Assembly: GCA_022447335.1 (NCBI GenBank) | Contig: JAKVCF010000059.1 | Span: forward strand, 1-12,991 | Length of the DNA stretch: 12,991 nucleotides | Source: Planctomycetota bacterium | GTDB taxonomy: Bacteria > Planctomycetota > UBA1135 | Direction of reading: 5' to 3' | Shown here: positions 1 to 6,262 of the stretch, in pieces | Numbering within the stretch: the stretch's first letter is position 1 | How the letters are laid out: each line of letters begins with the position of its first letter | Program-made: the position numbers and the translations under genes | The notes under the pieces: model-generated | Databases searched by the model: none | Told to the model about the DNA's origin: nothing | What the model saw: only the letters and a program-made list of their open reading frames with translations

Positions 1-379
1 TGAGGCGGGGTAGAAGGCCGGGTGTCCCAGTGTCGCGTAGCCAGGCATAAGCGGCGCGCTTGTGGCCCAAGTCGACTTTGAGGTCCTCGACGATGCTTAG
101 CAGGCCAGAAGTGAGTTCTTTGGTATCCCAGTCTTGCAGTTGCCCCTTTGCGCTATGCGCTAATCTTCCACCCTTACTGATTGCGTCGAGCAGGTCGCGG
201 ATTTCTTCAATCTGTTCTTCCGTCAGCGTCGGCAGTGCGTTTCCGGCGGTTTGCTGTTGCCAAGTCTCGAGCACTGGATGTGTTTTGAAATCTGAATAGT
301 TTGGATCAAGATTGGTGGCTGGTTCGTGATTGCAAGTCAGCAGGCTGCTTGCAAGTACGAGGAAGAGGGTAAAGCGCAT
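1..379 (-). CDS. Lipoprotein of unknown function, C-terminus beyond the window (possible HEAT-type repeat)
   Basis: An open frame on the minus strand starts with ATG at 379-377 and runs 126 codons to the window edge with no stop. It begins MRFTLFLVLASSLLTC, a short basic start, a hydrophobic stretch and a lipobox (LLTC), so the mature protein is probably lipid-anchored at Cys16 and faces the periplasm. The rest is hydrophilic and helix-rich; the visible end (KRAAYAWLRDTGTPGLLPRL) resembles one HEAT-type helical repeat, but this is a weak resemblance. Its ATG shares one base with the TGA of the upstream cytochrome gene (TGATG), which indicates translational coupling and membership of the same operon. 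No Shine-Dalgarno sequence precedes it. I do not recognise a family. It may be a scaffold or partner for the cytochrome or the ABC importer, which is inference from position only. Confidence 0.75.
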   Translation of the reverse strand, partial: MRFTLFLVLASSLLTCNHEPATNLDPNYSDFKTHPVLETWQQQTAGNALPTLTEEQIEEIRDLLDAISKGGRLAHSAKGQLQDWDTKELTSGLLSIVEDLKVDLGHKRAAYAWLRDTGTPGLLPRL

Positions 380-1323
380 CAGGGTTTCAGGGTGACGCGA
401 CCGAGCTCTTCGGAGTCATCATCCGGCAGGTAAGGCTGCGTGCGGTAGAGCAATCGCGCCTCGCCGAGGGTGGCGCCCGGAGGCCTGGACAGGGATTGGC
501 GCCACGTTTTCCCAGACGGAAGTTGGGTATTCACGAGATCGACTTCGTCGCGATAGGGGTCACGAAAGCGGTAAGCGTGTTCCCACTCGCTCCAGTTGCC
601 TTCTGCATTCTGCCAACGCACCTGGATATCCGCGGCGCGCGAGCGTTCATCGGTGGGGAAGTTATGTGCGGCACCATGGTTCTCGACACTAAACCAAGGG
701 CCATTTTCATCGATGCCGCCATCAATGCGGACGGCGCGCAACAGAGCTTCACGGTCGTGGGCCGCGGGGAAGCCATGGTGCCGCCCGCGACGACCGCCTT
801 CGCGGAAGGTTTCGGTCATGTGGCAATCAAGGCAGCTCTTGCCCTTGAGGCGCTCTGGTGCGGCGTGCCACTGGTCGACAGTTCCATGCTGGTTGTGGCA
901 GGAAGCGCAGTGCTGCACCGACGACATACGCGTTTCGTGATAAGGCTGGCAGGGAGCGTTTGAGCTCGGCATACGATTAGCGCTAGCCATGCGGCCATTG
1001 GGGCCTTGGTGACAGCTTAAGCAGTCCACACCGGTGCCCCGTTCGCCGGGCTCAAAGTCGAGTACAGGGCGAGGCGTGTGGCAAGCGAGACACTCTTCGT
1101 TGCGGAAGTCGTTTGAGAGCTTGCGGACTTCCGGATTGTGGTACGCAAAGGCGTGATGAGAATCCTGCCATTCGTTGAAGACTGCCGGGTGGCATTCTGC
1201 GCAATCCTGCGAGGTCATCGGGCCGCGCGCCTCTACCTCAGGAAGGGGGCTGACAAGCTGCACCAATACCCACGCTCCCATCCCGGTAGCGGTCAAGGCA
1301 ATGGCGGTGGGGAGAGCTTTCAT
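379..1323 (-). CDS. Pentaheme c-type cytochrome, periplasmic
   Basis: A 314-residue protein with five CXXCH heme-binding motifs: CAECH (41-45), CLACH (78-82), CLSCH (101-105), CASCH (139-143) and CLDCH (164-168). A hydrophobic N-terminus (about residues 5-28) followed by VEA-R suggests Sec export with cleavage near residue 32, or a membrane anchor; heme would be attached in the periplasm. Residues 170-314 have no heme motif and include AAHNFPT (218-224), a motif I associate with the C-terminal part of cytochrome c554-like multiheme proteins, followed by a probable beta-rich domain. The expected role is electron transfer; donor and acceptor cannot be read from sequence. A sixth Cys (CQPYH, 125-129) lacks the second heme-binding Cys. 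The ATG overlaps the stop of the ABC ATPase gene (ATGA) and its TGA overlaps the next lipoprotein start, so it sits inside a coupled transporter operon. A GAGGGG at 1332-1337 is a good ribosome-binding site. Confidence 0.93.
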   Translation of the reverse strand: MKALPTAIALTATGMGAWVLVQLVSPLPEVEARGPMTSQDCAECHPAVFNEWQDSHHAFAYHNPEVRKLSNDFRNEECLACHTPRPVLDFEPGERGTGVDCLSCHQGPNGRMASANRMPSSNAPCQPYHETRMSSVQHCASCHNQHGTVDQWHAAPERLKGKSCLDCHMTETFREGGRRGRHHGFPAAHDREALLRAVRIDGGIDENGPWFSVENHGAAHNFPTDERSRAADIQVRWQNAEGNWSEWEHAYRFRDPYRDEVDLVNTQLPSGKTWRQSLSRPPGATLGEARLLYRTQPYLPDDDSEELGRVTLKP

Positions 1324-1985
1324 CTCAGTTGCCCCTCTTCATTGAGTTGGAGGATGCGCCCGTTGAGTTGTTTGGCTTCTTCGTGATCGTGGGTAACCAG
1401 TACGACGGCAGCATTGCTCTCTGCTAATACCTGCTCGAGCAGAGCGAAGCCATCTGCACGACTTTCGGCATCGAGGCTGGCAAAGGGCTCGTCGAGTAGT
1501 AGTAGCTGAGGGCGTGAGACGAGCGCGCGGGCCAGCGCAACTCGACGAGCTTCTCCGCCGCTCAGTCGGGATGGTTTGCGGTCAAATAGCTCAGCAATAC
1601 TTAGTGCCTTTAGCGTTTCTGCACTCCGCTGTTTGGCTTTGGCTCCACGTATGCCCTGCGCGGCGAGCGCATCCATTAGATGCTGTGCGACTGTACGTGT
1701 TGGCCAGAGTCCCAGGTCCTGGAAGACCAGCTGGAGTGATCGTTCCCAGGCAGCGAGTGTCGATTGCCCGCCCTGCATGGCTATCCTTCCATGTAGTTTT
1801 AGCTCGCCTTGGTCGGCATCTTGTAGGCCGGCCAGTACGCGAAGTAGCGTAGTCTTCCCGTGTCCCGATCTGCCTGTGATTGCTACGCGGTCGCCAGCCT
1901 CTAGCTGCAGCGCGACATTGTGCAGCACTTGGCGGTCGCCAAAGGAGCAGTGGAGTTCGCGTAGATCGAGGGCGAGGTTAGTCAT
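1320..1985 (-). CDS. ABC transporter ATP-binding protein
   Basis: A cytoplasmic ATPase that powers import with the adjacent permease. With the start chosen here (MTNLALDLRE) it is 221 residues. Visible motifs are Walker A GRSGHGKT (38-45), Q-loop VFQD (Gln89), signature LSGGE (141-145), Walker B LLLLDEP with Asp165-Glu166, D-loop SLD (170-172) and switch His199 (VTHD). It lacks the extra C-terminal TOBE-type domain of FbpC/PotA-like ATPases, which are usually about 350 residues, so there is no obvious regulatory or substrate-sensing domain. An in-frame ATG at 2015 would add ten residues (MPHGLHSAAE); I prefer 1985 because family members begin just before the first strand and because it gives a short 8-bp overlap with the permease stop (ATGACTAA). 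Its TGA overlaps the cytochrome ATG (ATGA). Confidence 0.93.
   Translation of the reverse strand: MTNLALDLRELHCSFGDRQVLHNVALQLEAGDRVAITGRSGHGKTTLLRVLAGLQDADQGELKLHGRIAMQGGQSTLAAWERSLQLVFQDLGLWPTRTVAQHLMDALAAQGIRGAKAKQRSAETLKALSIAELFDRKPSRLSGGEARRVALARALVSRPQLLLLDEPFASLDAESRADGFALLEQVLAESNAAVVLVTHDHEEAKQLNGRILQLNEEGQLR
1332..1338 (-). promoter_or_regulatory. Shine-Dalgarno sequence of the cytochrome gene
   Basis: On the minus strand AGAGGGG lies 8 nt before the ATG at 1323, inside the end of the ATPase gene. It is one of the few clear ribosome-binding sites in the window and supports independent, strong initiation of the cytochrome despite the ATGA overlap. Confidence 0.6.
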
Positions 1986-3540
1986 CTCGGCGGCAGAGTG
2001 AAGTCCATGCGGCATAGGCCATTACCGGCAGGAACAGGAGTATGGCGATTAGCAGCCCGAAGGCGGCTACAAAGCCATCTCGTGCAAAGTGCAGTGCATT
2101 GAAGTAGCGCACAGCTGCGCTCTGATTAGCGCCGGGGAGCAAAATGGCGAGGTCAAGTTCGCGCACCGCAAAGACGACTACCAGTGTTGCGGCTAGCAAC
2201 CAGGCTGAGGCTTGCGGAGCCACGAAGACTTGAATCAGTCGGCGAGGATACGAGAGGCCATGCAGCACCGCAGCATCGTCACGACTGCGTGGCACGCTAC
2301 GGAAGCGTTCGGCCAGCAGAAAAACGGCGATCGGCAGGAAGCGGCCAGCGAATACTAGGACTACCAATCCAGTCCCCTGATAGAAGTTGCTCCATCCCGG
2401 TCGGTTGGCAAAGCTGATCGCGCCCATTCCATAGCCCACGCCGGGGGCGAGCAGAGGAAGCGCGGTTAGCGTCATGATTGAGCGTCCGCACCAGCCTTTG
2501 GTGCGTACAAGTAGATGAGCGAGTGCGGGTGCGAGTAGCAGCGCAAGGCCGCCCGCCATTGCGCCGTTACGAAAAGAACGGCCGATGTCCTCCCGCCCGC
2601 GGTCGAGCGCAGCCTGCACCGATTCGCTCGCTCGCGTGCTCCAGGTGCCAGGCGCTTCCGGGCCGGCGACTCCGAGTTCGTAAACGATGCGCACCAAGGG
2701 TGCCAGTAGAGTGAGGCTGAGTAGGCTCCAACCGATTAGCGAGGTCAGCGCTGTTTGCCTGCCCCAGTCCATCGATTGGGCCTGGCGTTCGGATCCAACC
2801 TCTTCGGCGCCCCAGTGATCCCGGGCCCAAAGTCCAAGGTAAAGCACTAATCCGCAGAGCAGCACCAGAGGGGCTGCTGCGCGTGCTCCGGACCAATAGT
2901 CGTCATCGCGGAAGTGAGTGTAAACATGGCCCGGATAGACCCCGAAGGTCTCGCCAAGTGCGGCCATGTAGTCTGGCACTGCAAAGTCAGTGATCGCAAA
3001 GAGGAAAGCTAGGCTCGCTCCGAGAATCACTGCGGGTCGAGCGGTCCGCACCATTTCTCGCAGCGCGAGCTTGCGTCCGCCCAGCATTAGGGCGGTTTCG
3101 TGTGCAGCTGCGGACTGGGTGCGCAGGGCGCGGCTGGCCAGCAGAGCGGGGAGCGGCGCGTAGCACATGCCCAGCACAAAGACACTGGCCCATAGGCCAT
3201 CCCAGCCAGTAAGGCCATTCCAGCCTTGTGCCATCAGTAAGGGTGGCAGAAGCAGGGTTAGCGGCATCAGCATTGCGAGTAGCTCTGCACCCCAAATGCG
3301 AGTGCGATACGCAAGGATCGCAAGAGGCAGCCCAACCGCGACGGCCAGTCCCGCTGAGAGTGCTGCCATCCAGACGCTGCGCCAGAACACTAGGGCGACG
3401 CGGGGTTCACTCAGTTGTGTGATGGCATCGCCGCGTAGTACCGCCCATAGCAGAGGTCCGAGCGGGCCGATCACCAAGCCCAGTGCGATCAAGACAGCGA
3501 GGCCTTGTAGCGCAGCGGGATGGCGGAGCGGTGAGGGCAC
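1978..3540 (-). CDS. ABC transporter permease, fused two-domain (FbpB/ThiP type)
   Basis: An integral inner-membrane protein of 520 residues with about twelve hydrophobic segments in two similar halves, the layout of FbpB-, AfuB- and ThiP-type permeases in which one polypeptide supplies both transmembrane domains. Each half carries an EAA-type cytoplasmic loop that contacts the ATPase: around residues 146-165 (AHETALMLGG) and 420-437 (RDDAAVLHGL). The halves are joined by a charged stretch near 240-262. The start is GTG at 3540, 6 bp after the stop of the binding-protein gene, with no obvious Shine-Dalgarno sequence, so translation is probably coupled. The stop overlaps the ATPase start by 8 bp. 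Substrate cannot be told from the permease; ferric iron, organophosphates, phosphonates and thiamine are all carried by this architecture. Confidence 0.93.
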   Translation of the reverse strand: MPSPLRHPAALQGLAVLIALGLVIGPLGPLLWAVLRGDAITQLSEPRVALVFWRSVWMAALSAGLAVAVGLPLAILAYRTRIWGAELLAMLMPLTLLLPPLLMAQGWNGLTGWDGLWASVFVLGMCYAPLPALLASRALRTQSAAAHETALMLGGRKLALREMVRTARPAVILGASLAFLFAITDFAVPDYMAALGETFGVYPGHVYTHFRDDDYWSGARAAAPLVLLCGLVLYLGLWARDHWGAEEVGSERQAQSMDWGRQTALTSLIGWSLLSLTLLAPLVRIVYELGVAGPEAPGTWSTRASESVQAALDRGREDIGRSFRNGAMAGGLALLLAPALAHLLVRTKGWCGRSIMTLTALPLLAPGVGYGMGAISFANRPGWSNFYQGTGLVVLVFAGRFLPIAVFLLAERFRSVPRSRDDAAVLHGLSYPRRLIQVFVAPQASAWLLAATLVVVFAVRELDLAILLPGANQSAAVRYFNALHFARDGFVAAFGLLIAILLFLPVMAYAAWTSLCRRDD

Positions 3541-3546
3541 GCGGAA

Positions 3547-4581
3547 CTACTGGATGAAGAGTTTTTGAAACTCGTCTTGTACAACGTCGAGTTCAGCAGC
3601 AGTTGCCTCCCAGTCCACTGCCAGGACTTCGTAATCGCGATAGGGCAGCGGAAGATCTTCTGGCGGAAGGTTAAGGGTGACTTTGGGGTTGAGCGGAATC
3701 TGCTTTGAGCGGCTCTTCGCGAGGTACTCTTCGACCTCCGGTGAAACAAGGAAGTCGATGAACTGTTGCGCTGCCTCCGGATTTTTCGCGCCACTGATCA
3801 TGCAGACTGTGTTCGGAATCAGTAGCGTGCCGCGGAGGTTTTCGGTTTGATTTGGGTAAACGACTTGCATGGGATAGCCGTTGGCAACAGCGGCAGCGGC
3901 GTCATCGGTATCGGTCAGGCACCACGGGAAGTCGTTCTGGCAGACGCGCCTCATCACGGTGGCGTTGCCATTGGTGTAAGAAAGATCGGTCTCCCGTGAA
4001 TTGTGAAGCCACTGCAGCACACGTTCACGGCCCAGTTTTTGAGACAGCACTGCGAAATGCGTCAGCGTGGTGCCGGTGAGCGGCCGTGCTAGGCCGCCGT
4101 GGCCGGCGTAAGCCGAAGCCGACATATCTAGTATGTTGGGCGGCAATTTGGCGCCACGTGCGGCCAGAAGCTCGGGCGAGTACATGATCACGCGCGCTCG
4201 CGCGGCAAAGCCAACCCAGTGCCCTTCGGAGTCACGAAACTCCTCGGGCATCGTCCGAGTTGCTTCCGATTCGGCGGGCTGGGTGAGTCCCGCTTCCTTA
4301 AGTCGGATTGTGTGCGCGATCTCGTTGTTCCAGAAGACATCAGCGTAGGGGTTGCCCGCTTCTGCGCGGATACGATTCACCAAGCCGACAGTCTTGTTTT
4401 GCTCGACGTCGTACTGCGCGTGGACTGTGAGACCAGTGAGCTCTTCGAACATCTGGATGATTGGTTCGGAATGCTCTTGGTCGTGCGAGGCGTAAACGAC
4501 TAGATCGTGTTCGGGGCCGCCGCAGGCCGGAATCGTCCAGGCGGCGAGCGCCAGGAGGAGGGGGGCGAGGGTGGCTCGCAT
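3547..4581 (-). CDS. ABC transporter solute-binding lipoprotein (ferric iron / organophosphate family 1)
   Basis: A 344-residue extracytoplasmic receptor for the adjacent permease and ATPase. The open frame extends 132 codons further upstream, but the start at 4581 (MRATLAPLLLALAAWTIPAC) gives a proper lipoprotein signal peptide with lipobox IPAC and acylated Cys20; the upstream part lies in the sulfatase gene. The mature protein starts with the typical first strand of these receptors (LVVYASHD, 27-34), followed by PYADVFWNNE (78-87), ARPLTGTTLTHF (165-176), CLTDTDDAAAAVANG (221-235) and the C-terminal region PEAAQQFIDFLVSPEVEEYL (268-287), all typical of FbpA/AfuA-like family 1 binding proteins. 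The adjacent Tyr-Tyr iron-ligand pair of FbpA is not visible; DFPW stands near that place. The ligand is therefore uncertain: AfuA members bind sugar phosphates and relatives bind 2-aminoethylphosphonate. It is the first gene of the importer operon. Confidence 0.9.
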   Translation of the reverse strand: MRATLAPLLLALAAWTIPACGGPEHDLVVYASHDQEHSEPIIQMFEELTGLTVHAQYDVEQNKTVGLVNRIRAEAGNPYADVFWNNEIAHTIRLKEAGLTQPAESEATRTMPEEFRDSEGHWVGFAARARVIMYSPELLAARGAKLPPNILDMSASAYAGHGGLARPLTGTTLTHFAVLSQKLGRERVLQWLHNSRETDLSYTNGNATVMRRVCQNDFPWCLTDTDDAAAAVANGYPMQVVYPNQTENLRGTLLIPNTVCMISGAKNPEAAQQFIDFLVSPEVEEYLAKSRSKQIPLNPKVTLNLPPEDLPLPYRDYEVLAVDWEATAAELDVVQDEFQKLFIQ

Positions 4582-4654
4582 GCCCGAGACATTAGCAACG
4601 AGCGTGCCGGAGCCAGGTCTGGCCCCGCGTGTTGCAATGTTCCCTGGGGGGAAC
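4582..4654 (-). promoter_or_regulatory. Intergenic region before the importer operon, with a 12-bp palindrome
   Basis: This 73-bp gap lies between the sulfatase stop and the binding-protein start, and is the only sizeable gap in the minus-strand block, so it is the likely site of an importer-operon promoter. It contains the palindrome GCCAGGTCTGGC (4612-4623), which could be an operator half-site pair, and the hairpin listed separately. A TAATGT seven bases before the ATG is a poor -10 match, and I find no convincing -35. Promoter function is inference. Confidence 0.35.
4639..4654 (-). terminator. Perfect hairpin directly after the sulfatase stop codon
   Basis: GTTCCC-CCCA-GGGAAC (minus strand) forms a 6-bp perfect stem with a 4-nt loop starting on the base after the TAG at 4657-4655. 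It is followed by ATTGCAACA, not a T-run, so it is not a standard intrinsic terminator. It may weaken read-through, protect the 3' end of the sulfatase message, or be an operator. Confidence 0.35.
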
Positions 4655-6190
4655 CTAGTTTCCGTCAATCTCTTCTGGGTCGACGTAGCCCATGCCGATG
4701 AGCGCGTCACGTTCAGCTTGAGTGAGTTTGTTCCAATCACGTACGCCGGGCGCGAGTTGGTGATCGCTCTGCCACTGAACCGCGTGTTCAGCCCATGCCT
4801 GCAGATCCGGCTGAACTGATTCGACCCAGGAGGCCTGTCGAGCGGCGAGGTCGTCCTGTTCGCCCGGATCCTGAGCGAAGTCATAGACCTCGGTAGCGCG
4901 TCCACTGCCGGGGAAGAGCATGGCTTTCCGATCGCCAACGCGCCACGACCACTGATGTTCCGGCCAGTTGGACTCACCGACTACGGTGTAGTTCCCGGGC
5001 GCATCTTTGCTGCCAAAGTCGAGCACTCGACCCAACATACTGGGGGGCAGATAGTCAACCTCGATCCCGGCCCAGTAAAGCAGGGTGGGCATGACGTCCA
5101 ACAGGTCGACGGGATCGCTGCGGCGCACGCCGGAAAGTGTGCCAGGGCCTCGCACGATAAAAGGAATATGCGCCGTTGTGTCGTAGATCTGGTGGTGCCC
5201 GTACTGGCCGTGCTCCCAGAACTCTTCTCCGTGATCGGAGGTAATTAGGATCAGCGTATTATCCGGAGTGATGCCTCGCGCGGCCAGCTCGTCGACCAGG
5301 CGGCCAAAGGCAGTATCCATTTGTTTGATCTCTGCCTGGTAGAGCGCCTTAAGAAAGGCAAGGTCTTCGGCATTCGGCGCTTCACCCTCAGCGGGTAAGG
5401 CAGGCTTATAGAAGTCGCCCTGAATCTTGCGAATTGCTCCGCGCACTCCGCTGCTGGAAGCCCAGAAGCTGCTCGCGCGCTGCCAGGCCTCGCGTAAGGG
5501 TCCGCGGTAGTTCGGGTCGGCGAACTGCTCGACGTACTGCTCTTCAGGCAGGTAAGGTGTGTGCACCTGGTAGGTATGCAAGAAGAGAAAGAAAGGTAGA
5601 TCTGCATCGCGCTCAGTGTCGAGCCAGCGCAGGGCGCGATCGACACGGTTCTCTGCGCCTGAGAACTTCGAATCCCAGACGGAAAATCCCTGCGCAAATC
5701 CGCGATTTTCTTGCAGATTGCCGCCATCACAAATTGCTGCTGTGTCGTAGCCGGCTTCATTAAGAACTTCGGCCAGCGTGATAGCCTTTGGTGATAGGGC
5801 AGGAAAGATTGGATCTTCGCCTTCACCGCGTGGCACGCGGTTCCAGACTCCGTGAATCCTCGGGTGGGTGCTAGTGAAAAGGCTTGCGTGCGAGGGCGAG
5901 GTGCTGGATGCTGGCGCATAGGCGCGTTCAAAAACCAGTGACTCTTGCGCGTAGGAGTCGAGCTCGGGTGAAGTTGGCGCGGCGTGCCCATAGGCGCCGA
6001 GATAATCCGCGCGCTGCGTATCGATCAAGAAGACCAGAAGGTTGGGCGGAGTCTCGCTGCGAAGTGGGGCTGCCATCATGCCGGCATCATCACCTGATCT
6101 ATCGGAATCGATGGTTGTAGCATCGCCACAGGCGTTGATTGCGCTGCAAAGGGTGAGCGCAGTGAGGATTCGGGCGCGAGGGAATTTCAT
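4655..6190 (-). CDS. Sulfatase-family (alkaline phosphatase superfamily) lipoprotein with Thr at the catalytic position
   Basis: A 511-residue exported hydrolase. The start at 6190 gives MKFPRARILTALTLCSAINA followed by Cys21, a lipoprotein signal with lipobox INAC. The open frame continues upstream to 7231, but that part is antisense to the aminotransferase gene and is not coding. Sulfatase-fold landmarks are the first metal strand LLVFLIDTQRAD (51-62, Asp57), the active-site motif TSPSHASLFTS (97-107), and the second metal site TSDHGEE (317-323, Asp319-His320). Classical sulfatases have C/S-x-P-x-R, with Cys or Ser converted to formylglycine; here the equivalent residue is Thr97 and the Arg is His101. 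So it is probably not formylglycine-dependent and may be a phosphatase, phosphodiesterase or phosphotransferase. The C-terminus (LTQAERDALIGMGYVDPEE) is a tail I have seen in related proteins. It faces away from the aminotransferase gene and is 73 bp upstream of the importer genes. Confidence 0.9.
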   Translation of the reverse strand: MKFPRARILTALTLCSAINACGDATTIDSDRSGDDAGMMAAPLRSETPPNLLVFLIDTQRADYLGAYGHAAPTSPELDSYAQESLVFERAYAPASSTSPSHASLFTSTHPRIHGVWNRVPRGEGEDPIFPALSPKAITLAEVLNEAGYDTAAICDGGNLQENRGFAQGFSVWDSKFSGAENRVDRALRWLDTERDADLPFFLFLHTYQVHTPYLPEEQYVEQFADPNYRGPLREAWQRASSFWASSSGVRGAIRKIQGDFYKPALPAEGEAPNAEDLAFLKALYQAEIKQMDTAFGRLVDELAARGITPDNTLILITSDHGEEFWEHGQYGHHQIYDTTAHIPFIVRGPGTLSGVRRSDPVDLLDVMPTLLYWAGIEVDYLPPSMLGRVLDFGSKDAPGNYTVVGESNWPEHQWSWRVGDRKAMLFPGSGRATEVYDFAQDPGEQDDLAARQASWVESVQPDLQAWAEHAVQWQSDHQLAPGVRDWNKLTQAERDALIGMGYVDPEEIDGN

Positions 6191-6262
6191 GCCGATGGCC
6201 GCAGCCCTAGGATACCTCGAGCGCGGCTTCGACCGCAGCCCGCCTTTGTTTCTTGTGCTCCG
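6191..6262. promoter_or_regulatory. Divergent intergenic region between the two gene blocks
   Basis: These 72 bp separate the start of the minus-strand sulfatase (6190) from the plus-strand aminotransferase (6263), so they should hold promoters for both directions or a shared regulator site. I see no consensus -35/-10 pair on either strand; TATCCT (minus strand) is the best -10-like hexamer for the sulfatase. Neither start has a Shine-Dalgarno sequence. Confidence 0.45.

Noticed and set aside
496..963. 155-codon plus-strand frame opposite the cytochrome gene
   Set aside because: It is antisense to four-fifths of the C-terminal half of a cytochrome with five heme motifs and has no recognisable domain or start signal.
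4582..4977. The binding-protein frame stays open for 132 codons upstream, into the sulfatase gene
   Set aside because: The upstream part has no family similarity, while a clear lipoprotein signal starts at 4581.
5251..5991. 246-codon minus-strand frame inside the sulfatase gene
   Set aside because: It overlaps the metal-site and active-site coding region of the sulfatase in another frame and has basic, Ser/Arg-rich composition typical of shadow frames.
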